DNA from: Odoribacter sp036657595
GTDB taxonomy: Bacteria; Bacteroidota; Bacteroidia; Bacteroidales; Marinifilaceae
Length of the DNA: 27,443 nucleotides
NCBI GenBank assembly: GCA_036657595.1
Contig: JAVXFZ010000034.1
Location: 1-27,443 of the forward strand
Direction: 5' to 3'
In this document: in pieces, positions 1 to 8,377 of the stretch
Layout of the letters: every line of letters starts with the position of its first letter
Position numbering within the stretch: position 1 is the stretch's first letter
Notes under the pieces: generated by a model
What the model was told of the DNA's origin: nothing
Seen by the model: the letters and a program-made list of their open reading frames with translations, nothing else
The model's database searches: none
Program-made: the position numbers and the translations under genes

Positions 1-21
1 GCTATTTGATTTCTTCTTCAT
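1..21 (-). CDS. possible 5' end of a gene running off the window edge
   Basis: On the minus strand an ATG at 21..19 opens a frame reading M-K-K-K-S-N-S up to the window edge. A lysine-rich start like this is common for exported or membrane proteins, but seven codons cannot identify anything. No perfect TAnnTTTG box lies directly upstream. It could equally be a chance ATG in the intergenic stretch downstream of the efflux operon. Confidence 0.25.
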
Positions 22-296
22 ATTTCCGGTAAGAATCCGTCAAAAGTTTGACAAATTAAATTTCAAAAGTTTTAAAATTGCTTATTCAGTGGTTCACGTT
101 GCAGTTCAGAAGCACTTTAAGAGCAGTTTAGAAGCACTTCTTGCACGAGATACGATGGAGATGAGATAGAGATCAGATCATTTTATCCCATCGCATCAAT
201 AAAAAGAGACATAGGCATTCTTCACTTATTCCATAAAATGATTTGTTTTCGATGCGCTACTCCTTCTTCGTTTCAAGGACAGAAGCGGTAAGGATT
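22..296. other. intergenic stretch downstream of the RND operon
   Basis: No convincing reading frame is seen on either strand. The stretch contains two copies of an approximately 17-base direct repeat (101-117 and 123-139, one mismatch) and a 10-base inverted repeat, ATCATTTTAT at 177-186 with ATAAAATGAT at 233-242, separated by a long loop. No classical stem plus T-tract terminator is seen for the tolC-like gene, which ends at 297. Confidence 0.5.
101..139. repeat. two-copy direct repeat, 22-base period
   Basis: GCAGTTCAGAAGCACTT (101-117) and GCAGTTTAGAAGCACTT (123-139) differ at one of 17 positions and are offset by 22 bases. A weaker third match (TTCAG followed by GTTCAC) may precede them around 86-98. 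It lies between the tolC-like gene and the window edge and has no evident function. Confidence 0.55.
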
Positions 297-1628
297 TTAA
301 TGCGGACTTTGATTTAAAATTTGCCCGCTGATGAGTAGCAGTGAGAGTTCTGAGATTTTTGCTTGGTAGGCGGCGGAGACCTGCCGATCGACAGCATCTA
401 TATAGCTACGTTGAAATTCACGAAACTCAATGCCGGAGATGGTTAGGAGTTTATATTTTTCAAGGGCGGCATCGAGGTTTTCAAAAGCCACCTGTTCGCT
501 TTCTTTTTCAAAATTTACAATCTGCAAATTATTTTCGTAGGTGTTATACAGTTGTGCAAGGTCGGCACTTATTTGTAGTTCAGCCTCTTGGTATGAAAGG
601 TCGGCATTCTCGAGATCCAACTTGGCATTTTTGATTTTCCGGCGGTTTTCGAGGCGGTTAAAGATATCTACCTGCACAGAAAATCCCCAATACGGACCGT
701 TCGTGCGGTTGAGCGTAGTGGTAGCCTCCGGGGTTTTCGTGCGGCTGTAATTATATCCGGCGTCGAAATCAAGTTTCGGAAAGAGAGCCGCACGGGCTAT
801 TTTCATATCTAATTCCGACACTTTGCAGTCGCGCCGTCCGATCAGGAGGGTGGTGTTGTTTTGTAACATTCCATCATACAGTTCCTTGTATTTCAGCGTC
901 TGGTGTAAACAAATCGTGTCTTTTACATAGCGATGCTGCTGAAGATCCACATTCATAACGGTGTTGAGAGAAATGTATGCCCCTCTTAAAAGTTCCCGCT
1001 GTTTCATAAAATTGGAGCTATCGGCATTGAGATCGAGCTTCGCTTGTTGCGCTTCGAGCCCGGAGAGTACACCCAATACGTATTTGTCGCGTGCTTCTGC
1101 ATAACGGGTTCTGGATAATTCCAGCGAATGGCGGGCAGCCTGAAGTTTACTTTGCTGGCGGACCACCTCGTAGTAGGAACCGCTTACCTGTACAATCAGG
1201 TTTTCAATGGCCGCCTTTGTGTTGAGTTCGCCCAATTCCAACATTTCGCCGTAACGTGAACGTGTCATAAACATTTCCAATCCATCAAACAATCTCCACG
1301 AAAGCCCTACCCCTGCTGTTAAGGCATCTGCACGAGAGGCATCCAGTTCGCGTTTTTCGCCGTTGGAGATCATCTTACTGTCGGTGATGGTTTGTTTCTG
1401 ACCGGCATTCACGCCGACGGTGGGCAAAAAAGGAGCATAATTATGGTCGTTTTCAGCCTGTTGCAATTGGTTGCGTACGATCTTGATTGAATAATTGGAT
1501 TCAAGTGCTTTTATCAAACAACTGTCCAATGTTATCTTCTGTTGCGCAAAGGAGTATTCCGGCAGGAAGAAAGAAAGCAGAAGAAGAAAGCAGAAGCAGG
1601 TGTGCTTTTGAATCGTTCTATTTTTCAT
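297..1628 (-). CDS. TolC-family outer membrane efflux protein
   Basis: This is the outer-membrane channel of a tripartite RND efflux pump, expected to form a trimeric barrel with a long periplasmic helical tunnel. The protein has an N-terminal signal peptide (basic n-region, Leu/Phe-rich core, ending in SFA-QQ), then two OEP-type helical repeats rich in Glu, Leu and Ala. Its length of about 440 residues suits the family. I chose the ATG at 1628 because it gives a compact signal peptide; an in-frame ATG at 1670 adds 14 residues and is also possible. It is the last gene of the acrA-acrB-tolC order, 87 bases after the acrB-like stop, so it is probably cotranscribed with the pump. Family assignment is firm; the substrate is unknown. 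Confidence 0.9.
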   Translation of the reverse strand: MKNRTIQKHTCFCFLLLLSFFLPEYSFAQQKITLDSCLIKALESNYSIKIVRNQLQQAENDHNYAPFLPTVGVNAGQKQTITDSKMISNGEKRELDASRADALTAGVGLSWRLFDGLEMFMTRSRYGEMLELGELNTKAAIENLIVQVSGSYYEVVRQQSKLQAARHSLELSRTRYAEARDKYVLGVLSGLEAQQAKLDLNADSSNFMKQRELLRGAYISLNTVMNVDLQQHRYVKDTICLHQTLKYKELYDGMLQNNTTLLIGRRDCKVSELDMKIARAALFPKLDFDAGYNYSRTKTPEATTTLNRTNGPYWGFSVQVDIFNRLENRRKIKNAKLDLENADLSYQEAELQISADLAQLYNTYENNLQIVNFEKESEQVAFENLDAALEKYKLLTISGIEFREFQRSYIDAVDRQVSAAYQAKISELSLLLISGQILNQSPH

Positions 1629-1715
1629 ATTTCTGAATACTTTACACGTTATCGTTTTTTCACTTTTCATTTTTCAGCTCATTTTCTCGCTTTCGGATAT
1701 TTTTTCTTTCCTCAT

Positions 1716-4700
1716 TCACTCTTTGTTTGTTATCTCTTGTTCGGTGTTTACCGCTCTTTCCGTTGAAAGATAGGAGTAGATAGCCGGGATGATAAAAAGC
1801 GAAAGGAAGGTGGCACAAACCATTCCTCCTACGACAGCAATGCCCATCGCAACACGGCTTTCAGCACCTGCACCGGTGGCAATTGCCATCGGCAGGATTC
1901 CCAATACGGTTGAAAGGCTGGTCATCAGGATTGGACGGAAACGTGCTACGGCAGCGTTTTGAACGGCTTCAAGCATTGATTCTCCCATCGCTTTGCGCTG
2001 ATTGGCAAATTCCACAATGAGAATGCCGTTTTTAGATACCAATCCAATTAGCATAATGATACCGATTTGACTGAATATATTCATTGTTTGGTCAAAATAC
2101 CACAAAGAGACCATCGCACCGATCAATGCCAAAGGTACGGTGAACATAATGATCAAGGGATCGCGAAAGCTTTCAAATTGGGCGGCTAAAACCAGATAGA
2201 TGAATACTAAGGCTAAAATGAAGGCAAACATCAGACTGGAGGAGCTTTCGACAAAGTCTTTCGAGCTACCGGAGAGTGTGGTTTTGAAGTTATCGTCCAA
2301 GACCTGATCGGCAATACGATCCATTTCCTGTAATCCCTGAGAAAGTGTTTGGTGTTTAGCCAATCCGGCAGATACTGTTGCGGCAACAAAACGATCGTAA
2401 CGGTACAATTGCGGCGGCATAGAGCTTTCGGAAGTGGTGACAAGGTTGTCTAAAGCGATTAGTTCCCCCTTGTTGTTACGGACGTAGATGGTTTGCAGAT
2501 CGGACGGTTTGTTGCGATTGATCCGGTCGAGTTGGCTGAATATTTGGTATTGTTTTCCGTTCAAGATGAAATACCCTACGCGCTGTTCGCTCATTGAGAG
2601 TTGTAAGGTTTGGGCTATATTTTGCATAGAAACGCCCAACACAGCCGCTTTATCCCGGTCAATATTGATGGTTAATTCGGGTTTTGTAAATTTCAGGTTC
2701 AGATCGGATACAGAAAATACGGGGCTTTTATTTACTTCATCCATAAAGGCGGGCAGCACTCGTTTCAGATCGTCTAAGTTTTTTGCCTGTATGACATATT
2801 CTACGGGTAATCCGCCACGCCGTCCGCCAAAGGTTTGTTGTTGAGAAACCATTGTTTTTGCCCCCGTAAATTTACGTACTTTGACGGCAAGTTCGTCGGC
2901 TATTTCCTGTTGTGTGCGTTGTCGGTCTTCCGGATTCACTAACCAAACATTCATATTGGAACGATTGGTTGTACCGCCACCGATCATTTCGATGGTCTTT
3001 TCTTGTTCGGGAGCTTCTTCTTCGACATAAGCCATCAGTTCGTCGGCATAGCGACTCATATAGTCAAAGGTTGCCCCTTCGGGAGCCGTTGAACTGATAC
3101 GAATGTTGGAGCGGTCTTCCAAGGGTGCCATTTCTGCGGGGAGCGTGATCCACGTCAGCCAAATGACTATGCCGGAAAGCAGGAGTACTAAGGGAGCTAA
3201 CCAACGATGTCGCATAAAATTTTCTAATCCGTGACGGTATCCATTAGTCATAGCGTTAAAAAAGGGTTCGGTCTTCCGGTAGAACCATCCTTGTGTGACA
3301 TTGCGTGTCAATAGTTTGGTTGAGATCATCGGTGTGAAAGTCAATGCCACAAAAGAGGAGATCACCACAGCTCCCGTAATGACGATACTAAATTCCCGGA
3401 ATAAGCGTCCGGTTGTTCCCTGTAAGAATACTATCGGGAAAAATACAGCCACCAGAGCGATGGTCGTTGCGATGACGGCAAAGAATATTTCGTTTGATCC
3501 TTTAAATCCGGCTTCTAAAGGCGACATTCCCTGCTCTATTTTGGTGTATATATTTTCCATCACCACAATGGCATCATCGACTACCAGTCCGATGGCTAAT
3601 ACAATAGCCAGCAAGGTCAGGATATTAATGGTGAATCCTGCTAAATACATTACGAAGAATGCCCCGATCAGCGAAACAGGAATTGCCAAGACGGGTATCA
3701 AGGTGGTGCGCCAGTTGCGTAGGAAGAGGAAGATGATGAGTACGACCAAGGCAAAAGCCTCCAAGATGGTATCTTTCACTTCATTGATGGAATTACGGAT
3801 AAAAACGGTGTTGTCTAAGGCTATGCCGGTTTTGACATCTTCCGGTAAGTCTTTTTGTAAATCAGCCATCACAACATAGGCTTTGTCAACAATATCAATA
3901 TAATTGGCTCCCGGTTGGGGTATAATCATACACGCCACCATAGGTATACCATTTTGTTTCATAATGGAACGTGTGTCTTCTGCATCCACTTCAGCAATGC
4001 CAATATCCCGTAAACGGATCACTCGGTCGCCGTCTTCCCGCACGACTAAGTTATTAAAATCTTCGATGGTCATTAAACGTCCCAGTGTACGGATCGTCAA
4101 TTCGGTGTTGTCTCCTTCGATACGTCCGGAGGGTAATTCAATGTTTTCACGCACTACGGCATCGCGCACATCCATCGGCGTGACGCTGAAAGCAGCCAAT
4201 AAAGAGGGATCCATTCGCAAACGAACGGAATATCGTTTTTCCCCCCAGATGGTCACGCTGCTCACCCCTGAGATGGTCTGTAAGCGTTCTTTGTAGTATT
4301 GTTCGGCAAACATACTGAGGTCGATCAGTGAGCGTTTATCGCTCCTCAGCGATATGCCGAAGATCGGTTGTGCGTCTGCATCTGCCTTGCTGACGGTGGG
4401 TGGATCGACATCTTTGGGTAATTTACGCATTGCACCCGACACTTTATCCCGCACATCGTTTGCTGCCGTTTCCAAATCGACTTCGAGTTCAAATTCGACG
4501 GTAATATAGCTACGTCCGTCACGGCTGGTACTGGTCAGCGAACGGATGCCGGGTATGCCGTTAATGGCGGATTCAAGTGGCTCTGTGATTTGCGTTTCGA
4601 TCACATCCGCATTGGCTCCGGGAAAGCTGGTTGATACAGAAATGATCGGTGGATCAACGCTTGGATAGTCACGTACACCCAAAAAAACAAGTCCGATACA

Positions 4701-4775
4701 GCCTACCAACATCAGAACAATGTTCATCACGGTGGCAAATACAGGTCTTTTGATACAGGTTGATGATATGCTCAT
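1716..4775 (-). CDS. RND efflux transporter, AcrB/HAE1-like inner-membrane pump
   Basis: This is a proton-driven exporter of the hydrophobe/amphiphile RND family, acting in the inner membrane with the adjacent periplasmic adaptor and outer-membrane channel. Its 1019 residues match the usual family length. The first membrane helix lies at about residues 13-33, followed by a large periplasmic loop and a helix cluster around 335-480. That cluster contains IGLVVDDAIVVMEN with the proton-relay pair Asp400/Asp401 (equivalent to AcrB Asp407/408). A second periplasmic domain and a C-terminal helix block follow, with the relay lysine in GLVSKNGILIVEF. It starts 71 bases after the adaptor stop. The substrate cannot be read from the sequence; drugs, bile acids or detergents are typical for the family. 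Confidence 0.96.
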   Translation of the reverse strand: MSISSTCIKRPVFATVMNIVLMLVGCIGLVFLGVRDYPSVDPPIISVSTSFPGANADVIETQITEPLESAINGIPGIRSLTSTSRDGRSYITVEFELEVDLETAANDVRDKVSGAMRKLPKDVDPPTVSKADADAQPIFGISLRSDKRSLIDLSMFAEQYYKERLQTISGVSSVTIWGEKRYSVRLRMDPSLLAAFSVTPMDVRDAVVRENIELPSGRIEGDNTELTIRTLGRLMTIEDFNNLVVREDGDRVIRLRDIGIAEVDAEDTRSIMKQNGIPMVACMIIPQPGANYIDIVDKAYVVMADLQKDLPEDVKTGIALDNTVFIRNSINEVKDTILEAFALVVLIIFLFLRNWRTTLIPVLAIPVSLIGAFFVMYLAGFTINILTLLAIVLAIGLVVDDAIVVMENIYTKIEQGMSPLEAGFKGSNEIFFAVIATTIALVAVFFPIVFLQGTTGRLFREFSIVITGAVVISSFVALTFTPMISTKLLTRNVTQGWFYRKTEPFFNAMTNGYRHGLENFMRHRWLAPLVLLLSGIVIWLTWITLPAEMAPLEDRSNIRISSTAPEGATFDYMSRYADELMAYVEEEAPEQEKTIEMIGGGTTNRSNMNVWLVNPEDRQRTQQEIADELAVKVRKFTGAKTMVSQQQTFGGRRGGLPVEYVIQAKNLDDLKRVLPAFMDEVNKSPVFSVSDLNLKFTKPELTINIDRDKAAVLGVSMQNIAQTLQLSMSEQRVGYFILNGKQYQIFSQLDRINRNKPSDLQTIYVRNNKGELIALDNLVTTSESSMPPQLYRYDRFVAATVSAGLAKHQTLSQGLQEMDRIADQVLDDNFKTTLSGSSKDFVESSSSLMFAFILALVFIYLVLAAQFESFRDPLIIMFTVPLALIGAMVSLWYFDQTMNIFSQIGIIMLIGLVSKNGILIVEFANQRKAMGESMLEAVQNAAVARFRPILMTSLSTVLGILPMAIATGAGAESRVAMGIAVVGGMVCATFLSLFIIPAIYSYLSTERAVNTEQEITNKE

Positions 4776-4846
4776 ACTATTTTGTCGAAAGTCGAAATGT
4801 TTATTATTTAGAAATTAGGCTATCCGCTTGCTTGTGCTCGGTTTTT

Positions 4847-5950
4847 TCACTGAATCGTTGCTTTGTTTTCAGTTTTCAGTTTTTTGATTGTCACGGTTAC
4901 GCCCATTCCGTCACGTAATTGCATCAGTCCGCCGGTTAAGATGGTGTCGCCGACATTAATGCCGGAAATAACCTCTACATTTTTTTGATCACGGCCGGCT
5001 GTTTCCACCGGAACGCTTGTAGCTTTCCCTCCTTTGACTACCCACATTCGCTTGCCTTCCATTTCAGGCACAACGGCTTCGCTGGGCACAGCGATAAATG
5101 TGGTTTTATTGCCCATAATTAAATCCCCTTTTGCAAACATTCCCGGCATCAATTCGTTGTTTTTATTCATAAAACGTGCTCTCAAGAGGATCATTCTGTT
5201 TTTGACATCTATCTGGGGATCTATGGCATAGACACGGGCGGAATAAAGTTGTTTGCGACCGGAAACGGAGAAGTCTACCTCACTCCCTTTCAGGGTGTTG
5301 TCGGCATATCTTTCGGGAATAGAAAATTCAAATTTCAGAATTGAATTGTCAACAATCCGGGCGATTTGTGAGCTGGGCTGTACGTAACTGCCTTCGCTGA
5401 CATATCGAAAGCCCATCACTCCATCGAAAGGAGCCCGAATTTCTGTACGGTTGATTTTCACCCTCAATAGTTCAATATCCGCTTCGAGCATATTATAATC
5501 GGTCTGCAATTGATCGAAAGATTCCTGACTGATGGATTCGCGTTTCAGTAATATCCGCTGGCGTTCCAATTTTTCAGACAGTAGTTTTTTTTGAAATTCA
5601 GCACGAGTTAATTGTGCCTGTAAATCGGCATCATCCACTTTGAGCAGTAGTTGTCCTTTTTTAACGGAAGCTCCTTCCTGAAAATAGATGGTACGGACTT
5701 TTCCAACGATCTCGGCAACCAAATCTACTTCCTCATTGGCAAGTAAGGTCCCATTTGCAGGAAATCCTGTAGAAGTAATCGAATTTTCAGCAATAATGCC
5801 CGTCACCGGCAATTGTCCGCGAGCTGTCTTATTGGGTGTATTTTCTTTTGTGTCGTCCTCTTTGTTTCCTACCCGCGGCAGAATGATCCACACAACAATA
5901 ATCAATAGGGGTAGTCCAATCAATAATGACTTTTTTATATATGTATTCAT
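4847..5950 (-). CDS. RND efflux periplasmic adaptor (membrane fusion protein), AcrA-like
   Basis: This protein bridges the RND pump and the outer-membrane channel. It has an N-terminal hydrophobic segment (about residues 8-25) without a lipobox cysteine, so it is probably anchored by a membrane helix rather than by lipid as in E. coli AcrA. Next come the first half of a lipoyl domain (EGASVKKGQLLLKVD), a short alpha-helical hairpin rich in Leu, Gln and Glu, the second lipoyl half (IRAPFDGVMGF), a beta-barrel domain and a membrane-proximal domain. It has 367 residues, normal for the family. It is first in the efflux operon. Upstream lie a short hairpin 12 bases before the ATG and a 20-base palindrome at 6043-6062. 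No repressor gene is adjacent. Confidence 0.95.
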   Translation of the reverse strand: MNTYIKKSLLIGLPLLIIVVWIILPRVGNKEDDTKENTPNKTARGQLPVTGIIAENSITSTGFPANGTLLANEEVDLVAEIVGKVRTIYFQEGASVKKGQLLLKVDDADLQAQLTRAEFQKKLLSEKLERQRILLKRESISQESFDQLQTDYNMLEADIELLRVKINRTEIRAPFDGVMGFRYVSEGSYVQPSSQIARIVDNSILKFEFSIPERYADNTLKGSEVDFSVSGRKQLYSARVYAIDPQIDVKNRMILLRARFMNKNNELMPGMFAKGDLIMGNKTTFIAVPSEAVVPEMEGKRMWVVKGGKATSVPVETAGRDQKNVEVISGINVGDTILTGGLMQLRDGMGVTVTIKKLKTENKATIQ

Positions 5951-5962
5951 TTTCTTTTTTTT

Positions 5963-5983
5963 AAGTCTATCGACTTATTTGTT
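5963..5983 (-). repeat. short hairpin element upstream of acrA-like start
   Basis: On the minus strand the message reads AAGTC-GATA-GACTT, a 5-base-pair stem with a 4-base loop, ending 12 bases before the ATG at 5950. A very similar sequence occurs upstream of rseP at 11104-11124, at nearly the same distance from its start. The shared block extends over about 28 positions with only a few differences. Confidence 0.5.
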
Positions 5984-6042
5984 GTTTTTGTAAGCTCTTT
6001 CGGATGGGTAGAGTTGACCGATCTATATTTCCGCACCAATAC

Positions 6043-6062
6043 CTTAGACAATCCTGTCTAAG
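6043..6062. promoter_or_regulatory. 20-base palindrome, candidate operator for the efflux operon
   Basis: CTTAGACA-N4-TGTCTAAG is a perfect 8-base inverted repeat with a 4-base centre. It lies in the 143-base gap between the corA-like stop (6094) and the acrA-like start (5950). Neither strand shows a T-tract after it, so it does not look like a terminator. Its size and symmetry suit a dimeric repressor such as TetR or MarR, but no such gene is in the window. Confidence 0.4.
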
Positions 6063-6093
6063 TAAAGTTTATCACCCGACTGTTAATACTTTG

Positions 6094-7035
6094 TTAAAGC
6101 CAGTTTTTCCGCCTAAACATCCAATAGGTGAGAAAAGAAAAACCGAAGGAAATGATCGCAATAATGAATAATCCGTAACGTCCTTCTTCTAATCCGTTGT
6201 GTACGTTCATTCCATATAAGCTTGCGATTAATGTAGGGATCATCAATAACAAGGAGATAGCGGTCATACGTTTCATTATGACGTTCAAATTGTTGGAAAT
6301 GACGGAAGCAAAAGCATCCATTGTCCCACTGAGAATGTCACTGTATATGCGTGCGGTGTCCTGTGCTTGCCGCAGTTCAATTTCAACGTCTTCTACCAAA
6401 TCGGTGTCGAAAAATTCCCGCTGTTGTTTCAGATTTTTTAGTTTGATCAATAGGTTGTCGTTCCCTCTCAGCGAAGTGATGAAGAATACTAAAGACTTTT
6501 CTATCTTTAATAAACGTTGTAATTCAGCATTTTGAATAGATTTTTCCAATTCCTTCTCAACAGATCGACTTTGGTTGTTTATTTGTTTTAAATATTTCAG
6601 ATACCACACAGAGGAGGAAAGAAATAGGCGAAATAACAGATCCCAATTTCCATTGATCATCATTTTTTTTCGTTGCATATAACGGATGAAATCAGGCAAC
6701 ATATCTGTTTCGTAGTGGCACACGGTGACAAAATAATTTTCCTTCATTATCATACCCAAGGGGATGGTGATGTAAGGGATGTCATTGAGGCTCTCCCGGT
6801 AAGGAATACGCAAAATCATCAATGTCCAACCATCTTCCTGCTCAATACGGGGTCGCTCGTCAATATCCTGAATGTCCGAAAGGAATGCTTCAGGAATATG
6901 TAGTTCGTCCATCAAATAATGATTATCTTCTGAGGTAGGCACTTCGATATTAATCCAGCAGCTCTTTTCCCATACCCTTCTTTCTGCAAAGTCGTCATTA
7001 CAACATAAAAATTTTCTCATATAAATACTCTCCAT
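6094..7035 (-). CDS. corA: CorA-family divalent metal transporter
   Basis: This is a Mg2+ (or Co2+/Ni2+) channel of the 2-TM-GxN type, expected to be a homopentamer in the inner membrane. It has a soluble N-terminal domain, a long helix of about residues 145-255, then two C-terminal membrane helices. The signature Gly275-Met276-Asn277 (YGMN) sits at the end of the first helix, and a basic tail, RRKNWL, closes the protein. At 313 residues it has the normal size. An ATG at 7020 (MRKFLCC) is an alternative start. It has its own upstream region with a TATCTTTG box (7126-7133) and a leader of about 85 bases containing a hairpin next to the start codon. Metal specificity is not decided by sequence. 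Confidence 0.94.
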   Translation of the reverse strand: MESIYMRKFLCCNDDFAERRVWEKSCWINIEVPTSEDNHYLMDELHIPEAFLSDIQDIDERPRIEQEDGWTLMILRIPYRESLNDIPYITIPLGMIMKENYFVTVCHYETDMLPDFIRYMQRKKMMINGNWDLLFRLFLSSSVWYLKYLKQINNQSRSVEKELEKSIQNAELQRLLKIEKSLVFFITSLRGNDNLLIKLKNLKQQREFFDTDLVEDVEIELRQAQDTARIYSDILSGTMDAFASVISNNLNVIMKRMTAISLLLMIPTLIASLYGMNVHNGLEEGRYGLFIIAIISFGFSFLTYWMFRRKNWL

Positions 7036-7042
7036 TCATTAC

Positions 7043-7070
7043 GAACAAAGGTCTGAGAAAACCTTTGCTC
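7043..7070 (-). promoter_or_regulatory. leader hairpin just upstream of corA
   Basis: The arms CAAAGGT (7046-7052) and ACCTTTG (7061-7067) pair perfectly. After one mismatch two further pairs extend the stem to its outer ends, and the loop is 8 bases. It ends about 7 bases before the ATG at 7035 on the transcribed minus strand, so it could affect ribosome access. There is no T-tract. It does not match the known Mg2+ riboswitches that I can recognise. Confidence 0.35.
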
Positions 7071-7125
7071 CCGATTAATAATTTTGATGATAGTCGTCCA
7101 TATCTACGTTATGAATTTGCGGCAC

Positions 7126-7133
7126 CAAAGATA
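7126..7133 (-). promoter_or_regulatory. putative corA promoter, -7 box
   Basis: TATCTTTG on the minus strand matches the Bacteroidota -7 consensus TAnnTTTG. A -33 TTTG at the expected distance is not clear (TCTG lies 22 bases upstream). It would start a leader of about 85 bases. Confidence 0.55.
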
Positions 7134-7257
7134 GAAAAAAAATGAAAAGGTAGAACAGAAATGATTAAAAGTATAGATATTTAGATAAATTATTGAATAT
7201 CTATAATTTAGACTATGGAAAACTATTACGAAATGGAAGGTGTATAGATGGTTCTGT

Positions 7258-8271
7258 CTATGGTTGCGGTGGTTTTATCATATCAAGAAAAATCGGTAAA
7301 TGGTCGCTGTAACCACCGATGTAACGGGGTCCTCTGTAAGTAGGAAAAGGCTTATACCCGAAATGAGCTGCATCTTCTTCTAACAAAAAAGAAGCGGAAT
7401 AAATAGAGGAAAAAGAAGTAGTCCCCCACCCTGAAGAGTTATGCAATAAACCGCCTGAAACAAGGATGTGATCTATCGTCTGCCAGCGACCTTTGAAACG
7501 ATAGGTGCCTATATTTTTTTTCAATAGATGAATCCCCAAATTATATAATTCACATTCCCCGCAAAATTGTTCCGGATTTTTTGCGCCCAGTCGTTTTTGT
7601 GCGCGAGTATTTGCTTTCCCATTCAGATCTCCCAGTAGGATGATTTTTGCAGAAGGGTGCTGATTCCAAATTGCATCGACTTTATTTTTCACCACCGCAG
7701 CCGCCCTTTCTCTTTTCCATTCGCTCTGCTGTTCACCGCCCGACATTGAGGGGAAATGGCAAACGAAGAAATAGAAGGTGTCTGTGTCTAATCGACCGGA
7801 AGCATATAAAATATCACGTGTCCGAAAGGTCGTATCCTCCGGAAAGAGTGGTTGCAGGAAATTAACTTCCAATAAATGGAAATAGTCTTTCCGGTATAAA
7901 AAGGCGACATCAATGCCTCGCTTATCCGGTGAATCCTGATGTAGGATGGCATAATTGGCTTTCGAAAGGATGGTTTTTGTCGTCAAATCTTCCAATACCC
8001 GACGATTTTCTACTTCTGCTAAAGCAACAAAAACAGGTAATTCGTTTTCTCCAACAGCCGCTATCACTCGGGCTAATTTTAATAGTTTATCGGTGTAACG
8101 GGCTTTTGTCCAATATTTATTTCCTTGTGGAGTAAATTCTTCATCAGCCGTCAAAGGGTCGTCAGTTGTGTCGAAAAGATTTTCAACATTGTAAAACATC
8201 AGCCGACAAGTCGGCTGCGCACCCAGAAATGTCCACACAAAAAGCCATAATATGAGAAGGATGCACTTCAA
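7258..8271 (-). CDS. secreted endonuclease/exonuclease/phosphatase-family protein
   Basis: This is a metal-dependent phosphoesterase of the EEP (DNase I-like) superfamily; the substrate could be nucleic acid or a phosphorylated small molecule. The predicted start is TTG, since no in-frame ATG precedes the signal peptide (hydrophobic residues 4-18). A candidate promoter about 20 bases upstream of its expected transcript start supports this choice. Visible catalytic residues are Asn28 in YNVEN, Glu86 in AEVEN, Asp121 in RGIDVAF, His172 in CHFPS, Asp215/Asn217 in GDLNG, Asp267 in IDHIL and the final pair Asp323/His324 in SDHLP. All main EEP motifs are present, so it should be active. It lies 106 bases downstream of the tandem-thioredoxin gene, probably as its own unit. 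Confidence 0.9.
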   Translation of the reverse strand: MKCILLILWLFVWTFLGAQPTCRLMFYNVENLFDTTDDPLTADEEFTPQGNKYWTKARYTDKLLKLARVIAAVGENELPVFVALAEVENRRVLEDLTTKTILSKANYAILHQDSPDKRGIDVAFLYRKDYFHLLEVNFLQPLFPEDTTFRTRDILYASGRLDTDTFYFFVCHFPSMSGGEQQSEWKRERAAAVVKNKVDAIWNQHPSAKIILLGDLNGKANTRAQKRLGAKNPEQFCGECELYNLGIHLLKKNIGTYRFKGRWQTIDHILVSGGLLHNSSGWGTTSFSSIYSASFLLEEDAAHFGYKPFPTYRGPRYIGGYSDHLPIFLDMIKPPQP

Positions 8272-8297
8272 ACAGTGATAGATTAAAAAGTTCTAAT

Positions 8298-8329
8298 CAA
8301 GTCTATTGACCTTTATCCTTTTTGTCAAG
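8298..8329 (-). promoter_or_regulatory. putative promoter of the EEP gene
   Basis: On the minus strand CTTG, 20 bases, then TAGACTTG: one mismatch in each half against TTTG-N19-21-TAnnTTTG. The same stretch also reads TTGACA-N17-TAGACT, a sigma70-like arrangement. The transcript would start near 8292, about 20 bases before the TTG start codon. Confidence 0.45.
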
Positions 8330-8377
8330 TACTTTCTACAAGATGTTTCAATTTTTAAAAGAGGATCGTTCTTTTAT

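Noticed and set aside
177..256. Interlocked inverted repeats (177-186 with 233-242, and 192-197 with 251-256), a possible pseudoknot
   Set aside because: Short arms with a long AT-rich spacing are expected by chance, and no flanking gene or known RNA signature supports a structured RNA.
3295..3879. Long plus-strand frame of 194 codons opposite the acrB-like gene
   Set aside because: It is antisense to a clear RND transporter, has low-complexity Ser/Thr/Lys composition and no domain pattern; it is a shadow frame.
4787..4800. GTCGAAAGTCGA motif between the acrA- and acrB-like genes, considered as another copy of the leader hairpin
   Set aside because: It shares only GTCGA-type letters and lacks both the stem order and the flanking ACAAAT block of the two real copies.
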